Source: a bacterium
GTDB lineage: Bacteria > AUK180 > JAQVHJ01
Assembly: GCA_028696285.1 (NCBI GenBank)
Contig: JAQVHJ010000066.1
Location: forward strand, 1 to 9,169
Direction of reading: 5' to 3'
DNA: 9,169 nucleotides
In this document: piece after piece, positions 1-5,039 of the stretch
Position numbering within the stretch: the stretch's first letter is position 1
Layout: the number at the start of each line of letters is the position of its first letter
Position numbers and translations under genes: made by a program
The notes under the pieces: generated by a model
The model's database searches: none
The model's input: the letters and a program-made list of their open reading frames with translations, nothing else
Told to the model about the DNA's origin: nothing

Positions 1-300
1 ATAGAAATTCTTCCGGACGCAAAAGCAGTTTTATTACATGCAGAAAGCGGTTTTACAACCAACCTTGATCTTGTTGATTTTTTCGAAGAGGATGTCTTAA
101 TGGCTTTTGGATTAAATGGTAATGCTTTAAACCACCTTCAAGGATTCCCTCTTAGGTTAATTGTTCCTAAGTTATATGCATATAAATCGATTAAATGGCT
201 GGTTCGAATCGAATTTACAAAAGAGAATATTCCCGGATACTGGGAACAACGGGGATACCATAACCACGCTGATCCATGGAAAGAAGAAAGATATTCATAG
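1..300 (+). CDS. Molybdopterin-dependent (sulfite oxidase-like) oxidoreductase, C-terminal fragment
   Basis: Frame 1 is open from the first base to a TAG at 298-300, giving 99 residues of a protein whose start lies outside the window. The C-terminal part reads GFPLRLIVPKLYAYKSIKWL followed by VRIEF and GYWEQRGYHNHADPW. These are typical of the end of the oxidoreductase molybdopterin-binding domain in the sulfite oxidase/MsrP-like superfamily, in particular the short bacterial 'sulfite oxidase-like' proteins that finish with a GYWE-x-RGYHN-x-DPWKEERY tail. Members carry molybdopterin cofactor and catalyse oxygen-atom transfer, but the substrate of this subgroup is mostly unknown. The cofactor-ligating cysteine would be upstream and cannot be checked. 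The methionine at 100 is internal to the domain and is not the start. The gene ends one base before the convergent zinc-ribbon gene, with no terminator visible between them. Confidence 0.82.
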   Translation: MEILPDAKAVLLHAESGFTTNLDLVDFFEEDVLMAFGLNGNALNHLQGFPLRLIVPKLYAYKSIKWLVRIEFTKENIPGYWEQRGYHNHADPWKEERYS

Positions 301-301
301 T

Positions 302-1381
302 TTACTCTGATACATAGAAAATATTAACATCCCACGAAGATATTTCTCTCCCGTTTATTTCGTTTGGATAGAACTTTAAAAGAAAATTTATTTCATCCCC
401 GCTCTCAATTATTGAAGATATATCAGTATCGGAAATGATCCCCTCCGCGTTCTTAACCACAGAAAAATTCTTCTCGGATATTATCTCCGATTTAAAATCA
501 AAAATTATTCCTTTTAAAATAACTATTTTCTTTGCAGTCTGGGATGCATTACGGATGCTTCCTTTAATAATAAAATTTTTAACTGAGTAGTCGTCATATT
601 CTTGTAACTCCCAACTTCCAGAACAATTGATGATCTCTACTCCCTTAGATATCTCCAGCTGCTTTTTCTTTTTTATCGATTCTTTATTGTTATTGTACCA
701 ATAATATACCGGAATCAATAATAAAAGAAGAATGAATAATATAATATAAAGAGATTTATATGATTTTAACTTCGGGGAATCCTTTCCCAATATTTCTGAA
801 TCTACAACCTTCTTTGGCCTTTCCACTATTGAAGAATCGGGAGATTTAGCCTTTTCCTTTCCCGGAAAAGACTTGAAACACTTCCAGCAAATAACAGAAC
901 TTTTAGAATTCCTCGCATGACAATAAGGACACGTCTTTAATTCGTCAATAAATAAATATGAAAACTCCATAAACTCTTTAATTAACCGCCACTCATTTAC
1001 ACTCGGATGAAAGCACTCCTCTTCACCGCTTAATTTTTTATCTCGAAGCGCGACGATTATCTGTTCCTTTGATAATGAATCAAACTCCTTCCCTTCTGTC
1101 CTGACTATCCAATGTTCTTCCCTGCTGAAACAAGTTTGAAATATTGGTATCTTATAAACTTCATTCCAGTCACTCTCCATGACCTGTTTTATTTTACAGT
1201 GAACATTTATCCTATTTGATTTAATTAACTCTTTAATCGAATCAGTGGAAAGGTTTTTAAACTGTTCCGGGTTAATCTCAAGAAGCCATTCTTCCGTAAC
1301 TTCACTTAACTCAACAGCGCAATTACTGCAAACAACAAGATTGCTTTCAAAAACATTTCCGCATTTTATGCAAAACTTCAT
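302..1381 (-). CDS. Membrane protein with two zinc ribbons, GYF-like repeats and an FxLYD-like domain
   Basis: A 359-residue protein of no recognised named family. An N-terminal zinc ribbon has Cys 4, 7, 18 and 21. Residues 31-80 and 89-137 look like two related segments: each begins with a tryptophan-containing strand, has a 'LS-x-(D/E)-x-I' helix and ends around a W, in the manner of GYF_2-like domains. A second zinc ribbon follows with Cys 151, 154, 165 and 168 (CPYC ... CWKC). After a Lys/Ser/Pro linker there is one hydrophobic segment at about 209-228, followed by Lys-rich residues. Residues about 248-357 read as a beta-rich domain (IIKGSIRNASQTAKKI...) resembling FxLYD/DUF3426-like domains that occur outside the membrane. 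The topology is probably cytoplasmic zinc ribbons with an external C-terminus. The start is supported by AGGAG at 1388-1392, six bases upstream, and by a promoter further up. It is monocistronic. The function is unknown; a sensor or scaffold role would be speculation. Confidence 0.8.
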   Translation of the reverse strand: MKFCIKCGNVFESNLVVCSNCAVELSEVTEEWLLEINPEQFKNLSTDSIKELIKSNRINVHCKIKQVMESDWNEVYKIPIFQTCFSREEHWIVRTEGKEFDSLSKEQIIVALRDKKLSGEEECFHPSVNEWRLIKEFMEFSYLFIDELKTCPYCHARNSKSSVICWKCFKSFPGKEKAKSPDSSIVERPKKVVDSEILGKDSPKLKSYKSLYIILFILLLLLIPVYYWYNNNKESIKKKKQLEISKGVEIINCSGSWELQEYDDYSVKNFIIKGSIRNASQTAKKIVILKGIIFDFKSEIISEKNFSVVKNAEGIISDTDISSIIESGDEINFLLKFYPNEINGREISSWDVNIFYVSE

Positions 1382-1398
1382 AAAATTCTCCTGCTTGT

Positions 1399-1428
1399 AT
1401 TATATCATAATTCAGTGTTTTTTTGCAA
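1399..1428 (-). promoter_or_regulatory. Sigma-70-like promoter of the zinc-ribbon membrane protein gene
   Basis: On the minus strand a TTGCAA -35 (1423-1428) is separated by 18 bp from a perfect TATAAT -10 (1399-1404). The -10 is followed by AGGAG at 1388-1392 and ATG at 1379-1381, leaving a very short leader. The 14 bases ending in this -10, AATTATGATATAAT, are identical to those at the tusA promoter (3642-3655). Confidence 0.5.
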
Positions 1429-1615
1429 GAAGTTTTAAAACAGGGGTTTTTCCATTATTCAAATCATAATGTCATACTTTTCAAGTTATTCTCGCGGAGA
1501 CATTAAATCGTCTGCAAATATAATAACGAGTTTAGTCATCGCGGTGCAGATAACAACATTAACAACAAAGTAATCTCAATAGATTACAAGTTAGTTACCA
1601 TTTCACATATTTTAA

Positions 1616-1745
1616 CCTTACGATGTGTTTTGTTCAAAGGATACGGGCGGCCGGGGAGGTAAACCATAAAGGGTTTACCCTGAAACGAAAGGCTATAAAA
1701 AAATTTCAAAGGAAGGGCTTCCGGCCGGAAGCCCCTACGATGTGT
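1616..1745. repeat. Candidate small dispersed or MITE-like repeat with two hairpins and flanking direct repeats
   Basis: The segment is bounded by two 13-base direct copies, CCTTACGATGTGT at 1616-1628 and CCCTACGATGTGT at 1733-1745, differing at one base. Between them are a stem-loop GGTAAACC/GGTTTACC (1658-1665 and 1672-1679, 6-base loop) and a perfect 20-bp GC-rich palindrome at 1715-1734 that abuts CCCTACG. Palindromes next to a CCCTACG/CGTAGGG edge resemble short dispersed intergenic repeats of many bacterial genomes. The flanking copies could be target duplications or part of the repeat unit. No transposase is present. One copy in one window cannot prove dispersal. Confidence 0.45.
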
Positions 1746-1812
1746 ATCAAATGTTTGTAATACAATTCTTTTGAATCACAGTTCATCTCGATTTCATTTG
1801 CTTTAAACATCC

Positions 1813-1839
1813 GCAATATATGCAAAAATGCTATATTGC
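1813..1839. repeat. AT-rich stem-loop
   Basis: GCAATATA (1813-1820) pairs with TATATTGC (1832-1839). The stem extends by GCA/TGC after a one-base bulge, leaving an AAAA loop. The minus-strand continuation has no T-tract, so this is not a standard intrinsic terminator for dsrH, which ends about 100 bases upstream on that strand. It may be a processing or stability element, or chance in AT-rich DNA. Confidence 0.3.
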
Positions 1840-1937
1840 AAATTTTCAATTTTCAATTTAATCTTTTCAATGTTAAATGCAAGGTTTTTATGAATACACT
1901 CTTTCCCGATATCAAATAAAAAAGCTGTTCGGATTAT

Positions 1938-2219
1938 TTATGAAATGACTTTGTCATATTCTGAAATTAATCCGGCAAAACCTTCGTAATCCACTAAATC
2001 ATACTTCCAATCCTTTACACCTCTGGCATCTATATCTTCTTTTAACCCAAAAACTTTTATGTTTGAGATATCCAGATTCCCCGGAAAATTCGGATACTTA
2101 TTGATGAAAACACCATTTTTAATAAATAAAATACCATCGCCGGATTTCACAAGACTGCAAAGGGTCTCAACTTCCTTCCTTTCATATGGTGAATGTATTA
2201 TCATAAATAATTTACTCAT
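1938..2219 (-). CDS. dsrH: DsrH/TusB-family sulfur-relay protein
   Basis: This 93-residue protein matches the DsrH/TusB family in length and in its opening, LFMIIHSPYERKEVETLC followed by SGDGILFIKNGVF (families typically read ...SPFER..LE.C....GD.ILLI.DGV). DsrH/TusB is the third subunit of the cytoplasmic DsrEFH/TusBCD complex, which passes persulfide sulfur from TusA to a downstream acceptor. Cys21 sits where the conserved DsrH cysteine (about residue 20 in Allochromatium) is expected. An in-frame methionine at 2255 would add 12 residues and overlap dsrF. I prefer the ATG at 2217-2219 because AAGGAG at 2226-2231 is spaced six bases from it and family members begin here. It is the last gene of the tusA operon, 14 bases after dsrF. 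DsrH versus TusB naming cannot be settled from sequence alone. Confidence 0.83.
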   Translation of the reverse strand: MSKLFMIIHSPYERKEVETLCSLVKSGDGILFIKNGVFINKYPNFPGNLDISNIKVFGLKEDIDARGVKDWKYDLVDYEGFAGLISEYDKVIS

Positions 2220-2233
2220 TTTTCTCTCCTTGT

Positions 2234-2587
2234 TTATGAAAAGCTGATTACACACGGAATTTCATTCAGCAACTGATTAACTTTTTCCGTGGTGATTATT
2301 TCAGCATCCAAAACCTGCTCTGGAGACAGACTCCTTTCATCCAATGATTCTTTATGGATATATAACTTTACATCAAAATCCTTAAGATTCATATAAGCTT
2401 TTTCAATAGGATGCATATCAAGTTTTTCCGGAGACTGGCCTTTTACCGCATTGAATACCCCGTCACAAATTAAAATAACATATGTATCAATTCCCATCCC
2501 CCCCAAACCAATTATTGCCCTGTATGCTTCTCCCGAAGATGCCGTTCCATAAGGAGCCGTTCGGACTAAAAATAATGCCTTTTCCAT
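2234..2587 (-). CDS. dsrF: DsrF/TusC-family sulfur-relay protein
   Basis: A 117-residue DsrE/DsrF-like protein. The start, KALFLVRTAPYGTASSGEAY, and the strand VILICDGVFNAVKG at about 37-50 are characteristic of DsrF/TusC, the non-catalytic-looking paralogue in the hexameric DsrEFH/TusBCD complex. The segment KLYIHKESLDERSL (about 74-87) has no cysteine where DsrE/TusD carries its active thiol, as expected for this subunit. Two cysteines exist, Cys41 and Cys112, neither in the catalytic position. Its RBS, TAGGAG, overlaps the stop of the preceding dsrE, with a 9-base gap between the genes, so the two are probably translationally coupled. It likely acts in the cytoplasm as structural partner to its neighbours. 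Confidence 0.85.
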   Translation of the reverse strand: MEKALFLVRTAPYGTASSGEAYRAIIGLGGMGIDTYVILICDGVFNAVKGQSPEKLDMHPIEKAYMNLKDFDVKLYIHKESLDERSLSPEQVLDAEIITTEKVNQLLNEIPCVISFS

Positions 2588-2596
2588 TGCTTTCTC

Positions 2597-2947
2597 CTAA
2601 TATCCAAAAGTTAAAAACCGATCAGATTCTTTTATTATCTTTGACATGGTTGCAAGACCGGAAAGAGTTGCATTTTCTATGATAGCTTCTTTATTTACAC
2701 CCCTGAATTTTGCACATGTTCCGCAGGCTGTAATTTTAACCCCAACAGCCGCAATCTCTTTCATCATTAAAGCAATATTTCTTTCCTGGGGAGATTTAAT
2801 ATCCTTTACAATATTCATTATTCCGTCTTCAAAAAGGAAAATGGTAACATTATCCCCTCTCTTTAACAACGCTTTTGAAAGATGATAAACAACGTCTGCA
2901 TTCTCATATGAGTATGGCCCGGTTCTGAGTAAAATCCCTACATTCAT
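2597..2947 (-). CDS. dsrE: DsrE/TusD-family sulfurtransferase subunit
   Basis: A 116-residue DsrE-fold protein: GILLRTGPYSYENADVVYHL at the start, VTIFLFEDGIMNIVK in the second strand region, and KITACGTCAKFRGV at about 71-84. Cys78 in this ACGTC segment occupies the place of the active-site cysteine of DsrE/TusD (Cys78 in E. coli TusD), which accepts persulfide sulfur from TusA; Cys75 is an extra nearby thiol. In known systems the sulfur goes on to DsrC/TusE, either for tRNA 2-thiolation (Tus) or for dissimilatory sulfur oxidation (Dsr). Neither DsrC/TusE nor MnmA is encoded in the window, so the acceptor is unknown. AAGGAGG lies seven to eight bases upstream of the ATG, and the gene follows dsrE2 by 13 bases. 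Confidence 0.87.
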   Translation of the reverse strand: MNVGILLRTGPYSYENADVVYHLSKALLKRGDNVTIFLFEDGIMNIVKDIKSPQERNIALMMKEIAAVGVKITACGTCAKFRGVNKEAIIENATLSGLATMSKIIKESDRFLTFGY

Positions 2948-2960
2948 CTTATCCTCCTTT

Positions 2961-3374
2961 TTATCCTACAAATAACTGTGTATCAGAATTCATCGCAAGT
3001 TGAAGGAATTTCGCGGCGCCGACAATCTCAACCCCATCTATTAAATCATCCTTGACCAGATCGAATACTTTCATCGAGGTATTGCATGCATAAAACTTAA
3101 CACCAAATTCCTTTGCCTGCGAAAGAAGCTCGTCGAAGCCGGGAACTTTTACCTTTTTCATTTTCTTTATCATCATCCCTGTAAATATCTTCATTATCCC
3201 CGGAAGCTTAGGTTTGTACTTCTTTTTTAAAATATTCAACCCCATGAATGTAAAGAAAATATGCACGTCAGCATCCATTGAAGCTGCCGTAACTGCTATC
3301 ATGAAAGGCATGAACGCTTTGTCCAGAGTATCCTCCGAAACAACCATTGCTACAGACTTTCTTTTTTCTGACAT
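2961..3374 (-). CDS. dsrE2: DsrE2-type peroxiredoxin-like sulfurtransferase
   Basis: A 137-residue member of the DsrE/DsrF/DrsH-like family (DsrE2 type). It shows the family pattern: an N-terminal strand and LDKAFMPFMIAVTAASMDADV, then HIFFTFMGLNILKKK, a Met/Lys-rich middle (MKIFTGMMIKKMKK), KFYACNTSM at 93-101 and VGAAKFLQLA near the end. Cys97 is the conserved thiol of the (F/I)AC-x-x-(S/T)M motif and is the only cysteine. DsrE2-type proteins commonly sit beside tusA and rhodanese genes and are thought to exchange sulfane sulfur with TusA; some are membrane associated through the hydrophobic N-terminal half. The gene starts two bases after the tusA stop, with its GGGAG ribosome site inside tusA, implying coupled translation and a TusA partner. 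No rhodanese gene is seen. Confidence 0.86.
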   Translation of the reverse strand: MSEKRKSVAMVVSEDTLDKAFMPFMIAVTAASMDADVHIFFTFMGLNILKKKYKPKLPGIMKIFTGMMIKKMKKVKVPGFDELLSQAKEFGVKFYACNTSMKVFDLVKDDLIDGVEIVGAAKFLQLAMNSDTQLFVG

Positions 3375-3376
3375 AG

Positions 3377-3607
3377 TTATTCTCCCTTCTTGATGAGGAA
3401 AGAAAAATAATCCTCAATTTTTTCATATTTAATAAAAGTATTCCCCGTCTGTTCACACCAGGCAGGAAGATCCTCTATCGCACCCTCATCATCAGCCAGA
3501 ACTTCCAGAATCTCTCCCTGCTGAATCTCCTTTATCTTCTTCGCTGTCTGGAGTACCGGCATCGGGCAAAGCATTCCCCGCGCATCCAACGTAATTTTAA
3601 TATCCAT
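3377..3607 (-). CDS. tusA: TusA-family sulfur carrier protein
   Basis: A 76-residue protein that is full length for the family. It has the signature ARGMLCPMPVLQTAKKI: Cys14 in the CPMP motif is the persulfide-carrying thiol, followed by the helix and the GEILEVLADDEGAIEDLPAWC strand-helix segment with a second cysteine, Cys51. TusA is a cytoplasmic sulfur shuttle taking sulfane sulfur from cysteine desulfurases or rhodaneses and delivering it to DsrE-type proteins. Here it heads an operon of DsrE-type partners, which fits exactly. The start has AAGGAGGT (3613-3620) five bases upstream and a good promoter above that. E. coli-style tRNA thiolation is possible, but the DsrE2 neighbour points to wider sulfur trafficking. 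Confidence 0.9.
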   Translation of the reverse strand: MDIKITLDARGMLCPMPVLQTAKKIKEIQQGEILEVLADDEGAIEDLPAWCEQTGNTFIKYEKIEDYFSFLIKKGE

Positions 3608-3641
3608 ACCTTACCTCCTTATATTAGGATATTGTAATATT

Positions 3642-3670
3642 ATTATATCATAATTTATTGGAAAAAGCAA
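3642..3670 (-). promoter_or_regulatory. Promoter of the tusA-dsrE2-dsrEFH operon
   Basis: On the minus strand TTGCTT (3665-3670) is followed 17 bp later by TATAAT (3642-3647), with the tusA RBS at 3613-3620. It lies immediately after the terminator of the gcvH operon (3681-3719), so the two operons appear to be transcribed separately. The -10 and its eight upstream bases are identical to those of the promoter at 1399. The -35 is weak, which could suit an activator or repressor; the very AT-rich surroundings prevent a firm operator call. Confidence 0.55.
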
Positions 3671-3680
3671 GAGGTTTTTG

Positions 3681-3719
3681 AAAAAAAATATCCGGGATAT
3701 CCAATGGGAAATCCCGGAT
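3681..3719 (-). terminator. Intrinsic terminator after the gcvH-like gene
   Basis: Read on the minus strand, ATCCGGGAT (3711-3719) and ATCCCGGAT (3690-3698) form a perfect 9-bp stem around a 12-base loop, followed directly by ATTTTTTTT (3681-3689). It lies about 35 bases after the gcvH-like stop and closes the ahpD-like/arsR/gcvH operon. Confidence 0.88.
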
Positions 3720-3752
3720 TACATGTTTTTTTGAAGAGTTCGTTAACTAAAA

Positions 3753-4172
3753 TTATTTCGCGTGCTTCTCTATCTCACCCTTTAACCACTCAAGCGCAGC
3801 CGGACCTTTATAAAGCGCATCTATCTCCGATGGATTAGAGAGCCTTACCTTGAACAGCCATCCGTCGCTGTAAGGTGATTCATTGATCTTCTCGGGTGAA
3901 TCTTCCACGTCTTCATTTATTTCAATTACTTCTCCGCTGACCGGAGCATAAATCTTTCCCATCCATTTTCCTGTTTCAACCGTACCTACTATCTGATCCC
4001 GAGCCACAGCATCTCCCTCTCCGGGAAGTTCAATATAAGAAATCTCACCGGCAAGTTTCTGAGAAAAATCTGTAATACCGACAACTCCGACATCACCTTC
4101 TACCCTAAGCCACATATGTTCTTTGTGATAATAAAGATCATCCGGAACCTGATATCCCTGTAATTCTGCCAT
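3753..4172 (-). CDS. GcvH-like lipoyl-carrier protein (possibly LbpA type)
   Basis: A 139-residue, full-length GcvH-fold protein: LYYHKEHMWLRVEGD at about 13-27, GITDFSQKLAGEISYIELP at 32-50, and the lipoyl hairpin VGTVETGKWMGKIYAPVSGE at 62-81, with Lys69 the expected lipoylation site. In glycine cleavage H proteins the site usually reads ESVKA; here it is ETGKW. As I recall, E(S/T)GKW occurs in GcvH-like proteins outside glycine cleavage, including LbpA of lipoate-dependent sulfur (sHdr) oxidation, where the lipoyl arm carries sulfur intermediates. No gcvT, gcvP, lpd, lipA or lplA is adjacent, and the 18-base spacer from arsR leaves no room for a glycine riboswitch. It shares an operon with an ArsR repressor and lies beside sulfur-relay genes, favouring the LbpA-like reading. 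AGGAGG precedes the ATG by eight to nine bases. Plain gcvH remains possible. Confidence 0.88.
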   Translation of the reverse strand: MAELQGYQVPDDLYYHKEHMWLRVEGDVGVVGITDFSQKLAGEISYIELPGEGDAVARDQIVGTVETGKWMGKIYAPVSGEVIEINEDVEDSPEKINESPYSDGWLFKVRLSNPSEIDALYKGPAALEWLKGEIEKHAK

Positions 4173-4190
4173 CTTTTTTTCCTCCTGTTT

Positions 4191-4475
4191 TTATTTTGAT
4201 AAGTCTTTTAATCTCTTTAAAACATTCAATGCCTTCTGATTCTTTAGGCAGTAATATATCTCCCTGCCTTTTCTTTTTTTTGAAATATACCCTGAAACCC
4301 ATAGATACCGTAATTGTTGAGAAATATTCGATTCTTTTGAATTTACTTCCTTGCAAATAGCAGTGACATTCAATTCGCCGTCTTTTAATAAACATAAGAG
4401 ATCCACTCTTATTGGATTGGCAAATATTTTGGCAAACGCGGAAATCTTTGCACAATCCTTTTTAGATAACTTCAT
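4191..4475 (-). CDS. ArsR-family transcriptional repressor (possible sulfide/persulfide sensor)
   Basis: A 94-residue winged-helix protein of the ArsR/SmtB family: AKIFANPIRVDLLCLLKDGE at about 15-34, the recognition region VTAICKEVNSKESNISQQLR (about 37-56), then LWVSGYISKKRKGREIYYCL for the last helix turn and wing. I place the start at the ATG 4473-4475, four bases after the upstream stop, because AAGGAGG (4485-4491) fits it; in-frame ATGs at 4499 and 4508 lie inside the upstream gene without an RBS. It lacks the ELCVC arsenic site. Cys28 in LLCLL is where SqrR/BigR-type persulfide sensors carry their first (helix 2) cysteine. Other cysteines are 8, 41 and 76; a C-terminal helix partner is not obvious. 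It probably regulates its own operon and perhaps the tusA operon. Confidence 0.86.
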   Translation of the reverse strand: MKLSKKDCAKISAFAKIFANPIRVDLLCLLKDGELNVTAICKEVNSKESNISQQLRYLWVSGYISKKRKGREIYYCLKNQKALNVLKRLKDLSK

Positions 4476-4479
4476 CCTC

Positions 4480-4866
4480 TCATTCCTCCTTGTTCCCATA
4501 TAGTTCAATTGCTTCCATTACATAACCAAGGTATTGATATGAAGGCGCGCCTCCCATTACAACTGCTATCTGTGTTGTTTCCATGATCTGTTCAATCGTC
4601 GCCCCGCTTTCAATACAAAGCCGTGTATGGAGAAATATACATGGCTTACATCTTTGAACAATTGTTATTGCCAACTCCATTAATTCTTTATAAATAACAG
4701 GAATTGAAACGCCTTCCTTGCTTTTTCTCCAATATTCCATGAAAGCTTTTGCAAATTCAGGATTCTTCCGGCGATAATCTCTTAATCCTTTTTTTAAAGA
4801 ATTTTGCTCTGATTCATTCTCAGTAAAATTCTTTCCTGTTTCTTCTTTTTTTCTGTTATCTCGCAT
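4480..4866 (-). CDS. AhpD/carboxymuconolactone decarboxylase-like CxxC protein
   Basis: A 128-residue member of the carboxymuconolactone decarboxylase/AhpD superfamily. A charged, low-complexity N-terminus (1-30) precedes a helical domain with LMELAITIVQRCKPCIFLHT at about 62-81: Cys73-x-x-Cys76 and His80 form the AhpD-type CxxC...H thiol redox motif. A further cysteine (84) and the helix EQIMETTQIAVVMGGAPSY (about 92-110) are also typical. Such proteins act as small thiol oxidoreductases or peroxidase partners; the substrate here is not evident. The frame is open upstream to 4929, but the ATG at 4864-4866 is preferred: the perfect promoter lies inside the longer frame, and AGGAG at 4871-4875 precedes this ATG. 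As first gene of the arsR/gcvH-like operon, it could serve a sulfur- or peroxide-related thiol reaction. Confidence 0.84.
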   Translation of the reverse strand: MRDNRKKEETGKNFTENESEQNSLKKGLRDYRRKNPEFAKAFMEYWRKSKEGVSIPVIYKELMELAITIVQRCKPCIFLHTRLCIESGATIEQIMETTQIAVVMGGAPSYQYLGYVMEAIELYGNKEE

Positions 4867-4884
4867 TTTTCTCCTCGGAAAAAG

Positions 4885-4913
4885 ATTATAACACATTAAC
4901 AAAACCATGTCAA
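4885..4913 (-). promoter_or_regulatory. Perfect-consensus sigma-70 promoter of the ahpD-like/arsR/gcvH operon
   Basis: On the minus strand TTGACA (4908-4913), a 17-bp spacer and TATAAT (4885-4890) match the sigma-70 consensus at every position and at ideal spacing. The expected transcript start is near 4878, giving a leader of about a dozen bases. A consensus promoter in front of a repressor-encoding operon suggests strong expression held down by the ArsR protein. I see no clear ArsR-type palindrome over it. Confidence 0.85.
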
Positions 4914-5039
4914 GAAAAAATTTGAGCACGCTTTTTAAGAAGAATTATCCTTGTTAATTGTCTGGAATAATTGAAGATTGAATTTATAAGTTAATCAGAT
5001 GCGAGAAATTCTCTTGCACTCTTGAATTAAGCAGGATTT

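Larger units (their letters stand above)
1382..1937. other. Gene-free intergenic region with palindromes
   Basis: No convincing reading frame with an RBS lies in these 556 bases. The right part is downstream of dsrH and the left part holds the promoter of the zinc-ribbon gene. Several inverted repeats are present: GTAATCT/AGATTAC at 1570-1587 with a 4-base loop, an 8-bp stem at 1658-1679, a 20-bp perfect palindrome at 1715-1734, and an imperfect stem at 1813-1839. At about 1841-1860 TTTTCAA-type units are repeated in tandem. A short GC-rich patch (about 1645-1656 and 1711-1736) stands out from very AT-rich surroundings. No intrinsic terminator with a T-tract was recognised directly after dsrH. 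Confidence 0.6.

Noticed and set aside
1245..1469. Plus-strand 74-residue frame across the 5' end of the zinc-ribbon gene
   Set aside because: It overlaps the zinc-ribbon coding sequence and its promoter on the opposite strand, has no RBS and shows no recognisable motif.
1813..1839. Hairpin as intrinsic terminator of the sulfur operon
   Set aside because: The stem is AT-rich and no T-tract follows on the minus strand.
2220..2255. Upstream in-frame ATG extending the DsrH/TusB protein by 12 residues
   Set aside because: It overlaps the end of dsrF and lacks an RBS, whereas AAGGAG is ideally spaced before the ATG at 2217-2219, where family members begin.
4173..4190. Glycine riboswitch before the gcvH-like gene
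   Set aside because: Only 18 bases separate it from arsR, and they contain just the RBS.
4138..4455. Minus-strand frame overlapping arsR and the start of gcvH
   Set aside because: It is an out-of-frame shadow of arsR, which has clear winged-helix motifs, an RBS and correct spacing.
4867..4929. N-terminal extension of the AhpD-like protein to an ATG at 4929
   Set aside because: A perfect sigma-70 promoter lies within this stretch, and the ATG at 4864-4866 has its own AGGAG.
5001..5017. Stem GCGAGA/TCTTGC as terminator after the CDF gene
   Set aside because: It is only six pairs including a G-U, and no T-tract follows on the minus strand; the 110-base gap shows no convincing terminator.
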